Positions 5,824 through 8,051 of a stretch of 8,051 bases of DNA are shown here, piece after piece. Source of the DNA: Actinomycetota bacterium. Its GTDB lineage: Bacteria; Actinomycetota; Acidimicrobiia; Acidimicrobiales; SZUA-35. The notes under the pieces were generated by a model. The model had not been told where the DNA came from and made no database searches. It saw only the letters and a list, made by a program, of their open reading frames with translations. Position numbers and translations under genes: made by a program. Location: assembly GCA_027730885.1 (NCBI GenBank), contig JAQCHM010000138.1:1-8051 (forward strand), in the 5' to 3' direction. Within the stretch, counting starts at the first letter, position 1. Each line of letters opens with the position of its first letter.

Positions 5824-8051
5824 TCAGTCCGGGGGGCGGTCTCGGACCACTCCGGCTGCTCGCAGCTCCTCCAACCGCTGCGGGGACAACCCCGCCAGGT
5901 CGCAGAGCACCTCGTCGGCGTGCTGATTCAACAGCGGCGCGGCCCGACGGTAGGTCGCAGGCGTGTCGGAGAATTCGATGGCGAGCCGGGGCCAGAGATG
6001 GGTACCCGCCTCGGGGTGCGTGAGCGCGACGAACGCGCCGGTGTCGGCCAGGTGAGGGTCGGCCATCACCCCGGCGGCGTCGTTCACGGTGCCGGCCGCG
6101 ACCCCTGCGGCCTGGAGGCGCGCCATGGCCTCTCCCGCGGTCCTCGAGCGGCACCATGCCTCAAGGGCCTCGTCGATGGCGTCGTGCCGAGCCCGCCGCT
6201 CCTCGAGATCCCATTCCTGCCAACTGGCATCCAAACCGGCGATCTCGCACACCGACTGCCACGATCGCTCGTCGGTCACCGTCAAGGCCAGCCACCGATC
6301 TTCTCCCTGACAGGGATACACCCCCTGGGGCGCGTGATGACGGTGGCGGTTTCCCCGGCGTTCGGGCTCCGAGCCCGTGAGTTGGAGCTCGGCCAAGGCG
6401 TAACCGATGGTGGCCACGGTCGACTCGAACTGCGCGCCCTCGACCGTGCGACCCCGGCCGTCGTCGGCCGACGACGCCAAGGCCGACACGATGGCGAACG
6501 CCGCGTGAAGTCCGGCGAGGGGGTCCGGCCAGGCAACGCCGCCCTTGCGGGCCGGATCCTCGGGGTAGCCCTGGAGAACCGACAGCCCGGCATGTGAGTC
6601 GATCATCGGGCCGTAGGCGACCCGATCGACCGACGGTCCCGTTCTGCCGTAGCCCGGCATCGTGACGTAGAGCAGGCGCGGGTTCAGGTGATGGAGGCGC
6701 TCCTCGTCGAGCCCGAGTTGCGGCATGACCCGGGGACTGTAGTTCTCGATGACCACGTCGCTCACGGCCACCAGGGCCTCGAAGGTCTCGACACCTTCGG
6801 GGAGTGAGAGGTCGAGCGCGATCCCCCGCTTGTTCAGCGCGTATTTGTTGAGGAAGCCGTTCCGATTCCAGTGCCGGTCTCCGGGATCGTTGTCGGGGTA
6901 GTACCGGGTGGCCAACACCGAGCTGCGATCAACCGTCGAGGGACCCCGAGCCCAGGGAGCCTCGACCATGATCACGTCGGCGCCGAGGTCGGCAAGGACA
7001 CGAGCAGCCAAGGGTCCGGCCCAGACCCGGGTGAGGTCCAGCACGCGTATGCCGGTGAGCGGCCCCTGGTCCACAGTCCTGGTGGCTGCCGACCTCAGCG
7101 GCGGGGCCTCGCCGGCCAGTTGGCGTTCGGTGATCCGGAACGGCGGACCCGGCACCCGAACCGTCGTCGGCGGCCCCGTGGTTCCCACGTCGACCTGACG
7201 CCAGAACCCGCGGGCCGCCAGGTGCTGATCAGCGAGCACGTCGCCCAGCGAGGAGACGGGCCCGGCCGGCACCCGGAGAGCTTGCAGAAGCTCGACGATC
7301 TCAGATGCCTTCTGGGTCTCGAGCCACGGGACCAGGTGCTCGTCGATCAGCGTGGGGTGATGCATGAGGTCGTAGGTGGATCCGATACCGGGCTCGTCGA
7401 TGAGATGATCGAGCCCGGCGACGCCGAGGAGCCGCTCGAGCTGGTCGTCTCGGGGAACGACGAGGGAGATCATCCCGTCGGCACACCGGTAGGCACCGAT
7501 CGGTCGACCCGGGCCGGCGTAGCGGTTGCCCATTCGCCTGAGGACGTCGCCGCTGTGGGTGTAGCGAAGCAGCGTGAACTGATGGAGAGGCACCAACACC
7601 CCCAGATGGGAGACCTCGACCAGCTGTCCGCGGCCGGTCACCTGCCGTGCGGCCAGGGCAGCGGCGATCCCGATGGCTCCGTGGATGCCCGCAGCTACCG
7701 CCGTCTGGTGCTCCGGCCCGACGATGGGAGCACGCTCCGGGTCACCGGTCAGGTAGAGGTGACCCGAGAGCGCTTCCTCAACCGCCGCGCTGGAGGCGAA
7801 GCTGCGGTAGGGCCCGGTGGAGCCGAACGGGGTGATGCGAAGCCAGATCCGGGGGCCGCCGCCGATCGGATCGAAGCCCGGACCGGGTCGCCATGCCGGC
7901 GTGCCGCTCTCGATGACGACGTGAGCCGAGTCGCACAACGCGTCGACGTCCACCGTCGAGTGGGCCACGATTCGCTGCCCACCCCTCAGGGCCGCCTCGA
8001 TGCCGCCTCGGGGGAACATTGCTTTCCGTCGCTGAGGATCGCCTACGACGG
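5824..8051 (-). CDS. Tandem two-domain CaiB/BaiF CoA-transferase-like protein (5' end outside window)
   Basis: The protein has two family III CoA-transferase domains in one chain. Residues are numbered from the ATG at 8019, but the frame stays open to the right edge and the first domain lacks its usual N-terminal LDLT...AGP segment, so the true start lies outside. Domain 1 (to about 310) contains GPYRSFASSAAVEEALSGH, TGRGQLVEVS and a closing PAGPVSSLGDVLADQHLAARGF. Domain 2 (from about 319) opens with GPLTGIRVLDLTRVWAGP, then ADLGADVIMVEAP, NKRGIALDLSLP, YGPMIDSHAGL and NQHADEVL near the end. At the catalytic Asp position, ungapped alignment with the CoA-transferase at the left of this window gives Ala78 in domain 1 and Gly470 in domain 2. 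It may be a non-catalytic partner or use another residue. It converges on the zwf remnant. The family is secure; the activity is not. Confidence 0.9.
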   Translation of the reverse strand, partial: VVGDPQRRKAMFPRGGIEAALRGGQRIVAHSTVDVDALCDSAHVVIESGTPAWRPGPGFDPIGGGPRIWLRITPFGSTGPYRSFASSAAVEEALSGHLYLTGDPERAPIVGPEHQTAVAAGIHGAIGIAAALAARQVTGRGQLVEVSHLGVLVPLHQFTLLRYTHSGDVLRRMGNRYAGPGRPIGAYRCADGMISLVVPRDDQLERLLGVAGLDHLIDEPGIGSTYDLMHHPTLIDEHLVPWLETQKASEIVELLQALRVPAGPVSSLGDVLADQHLAARGFWRQVDVGTTGPPTTVRVPGPPFRITERQLAGEAPPLRSAATRTVDQGPLTGIRVLDLTRVWAGPLAARVLADLGADVIMVEAPWARGPSTVDRSSVLATRYYPDNDPGDRHWNRNGFLNKYALNKRGIALDLSLPEGVETFEALVAVSDVVIENYSPRVMPQLGLDEERLHHLNPRLLYVTMPGYGRTGPSVDRVAYGPMIDSHAGLSVLQGYPEDPARKGGVAWPDPLAGLHAAFAIVSALASSADDGRGRTVEGAQFESTVATIGYALAELQLTGSEPERRGNRHRHHAPQGVYPCQGEDRWLALTVTDERSWQSVCEIAGLDASWQEWDLEERRARHDAIDEALEAWCRSRTAGEAMARLQAAGVAAGTVNDAAGVMADPHLADTGAFVALTHPEAGTHLWPRLAIEFSDTPATYRRAAPLLNQHADEVLCDLAGLSPQRLEELRAAGVVRDRPPD

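Noticed and set aside
5515..6597. A 360-codon plus-strand frame spanning the end of zwf and the start of the tandem CoA-transferase region
   Set aside because: It crosses two convergent conserved genes in the wrong frame, and its low-complexity, Arg/Gly-rich product matches nothing I recognise.
1..8051. CRISPR arrays, insertion sequences, integrase or phage genes, tRNA or rRNA
   Set aside because: I looked for regularly spaced repeats, transposase motifs, terminal inverted repeats and cloverleaf-like sequences and found none that could be supported.

Overview
This is a GC-rich bacterial window whose codons mostly end in G or C. Gene content (several family III CoA-transferase domains, a MaoC hydratase, a SnoaL-like protein, a DHA2 exporter), GTG starts and -10-like hexamers placed 6-7 nt before start codons all fit a high-GC actinobacterium, perhaps of the Acidimicrobiia type. 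That placement is an inference; no rRNA or tRNA is present to confirm it.

Layout. Bases 95-3702 carry four plus-strand genes: a CaiB/BaiF CoA-transferase, a small SnoaL/NTF2-like protein, a short AroM-like protein matching only the N-terminal half of its family, and a 14-helix MFS transporter. The transporter is preceded by a 120-nt spacer holding a perfect 14-bp palindrome. A MaoC-like hydratase on the minus strand (3677-4171) converges on the transporter and overlaps its 3' end by 26 bp. It has the clearest promoter in the window. Next on the plus strand is a glucose-6-phosphate dehydrogenase (zwf) sequence, 4377-5776, split into two frames by an apparent 13-nt deletion. That deletion removes the codon of the catalytic histidine, so I call it a pseudogene unless the assembly is wrong. 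Finally a minus-strand gene (5824 to the right edge, 5' end outside the window) encodes a tandem, two-domain CaiB/BaiF protein. By eye, neither half has the catalytic aspartate that the first CoA-transferase keeps.

How the genes may work together. The two CoA-transferase proteins and the MaoC hydratase suggest handling of an organic acid as its CoA thioester, activated by CoA transfer and then hydrated or dehydrated. The SnoaL-like protein could act on a related small substrate and the MFS protein could move a compound across the membrane. The substrate cannot be read from the sequence. zwf belongs to central carbon metabolism and has no evident link to the others.

No CRISPR array, insertion sequence, phage gene, tRNA or rRNA was seen. 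The longest gene-free stretch is about 205 bases (4172-4376). I see no convincing new multi-gene system here. The best leads are the broken zwf, the tandem CoA-transferase lacking both nucleophiles, and the palindrome before the transporter.
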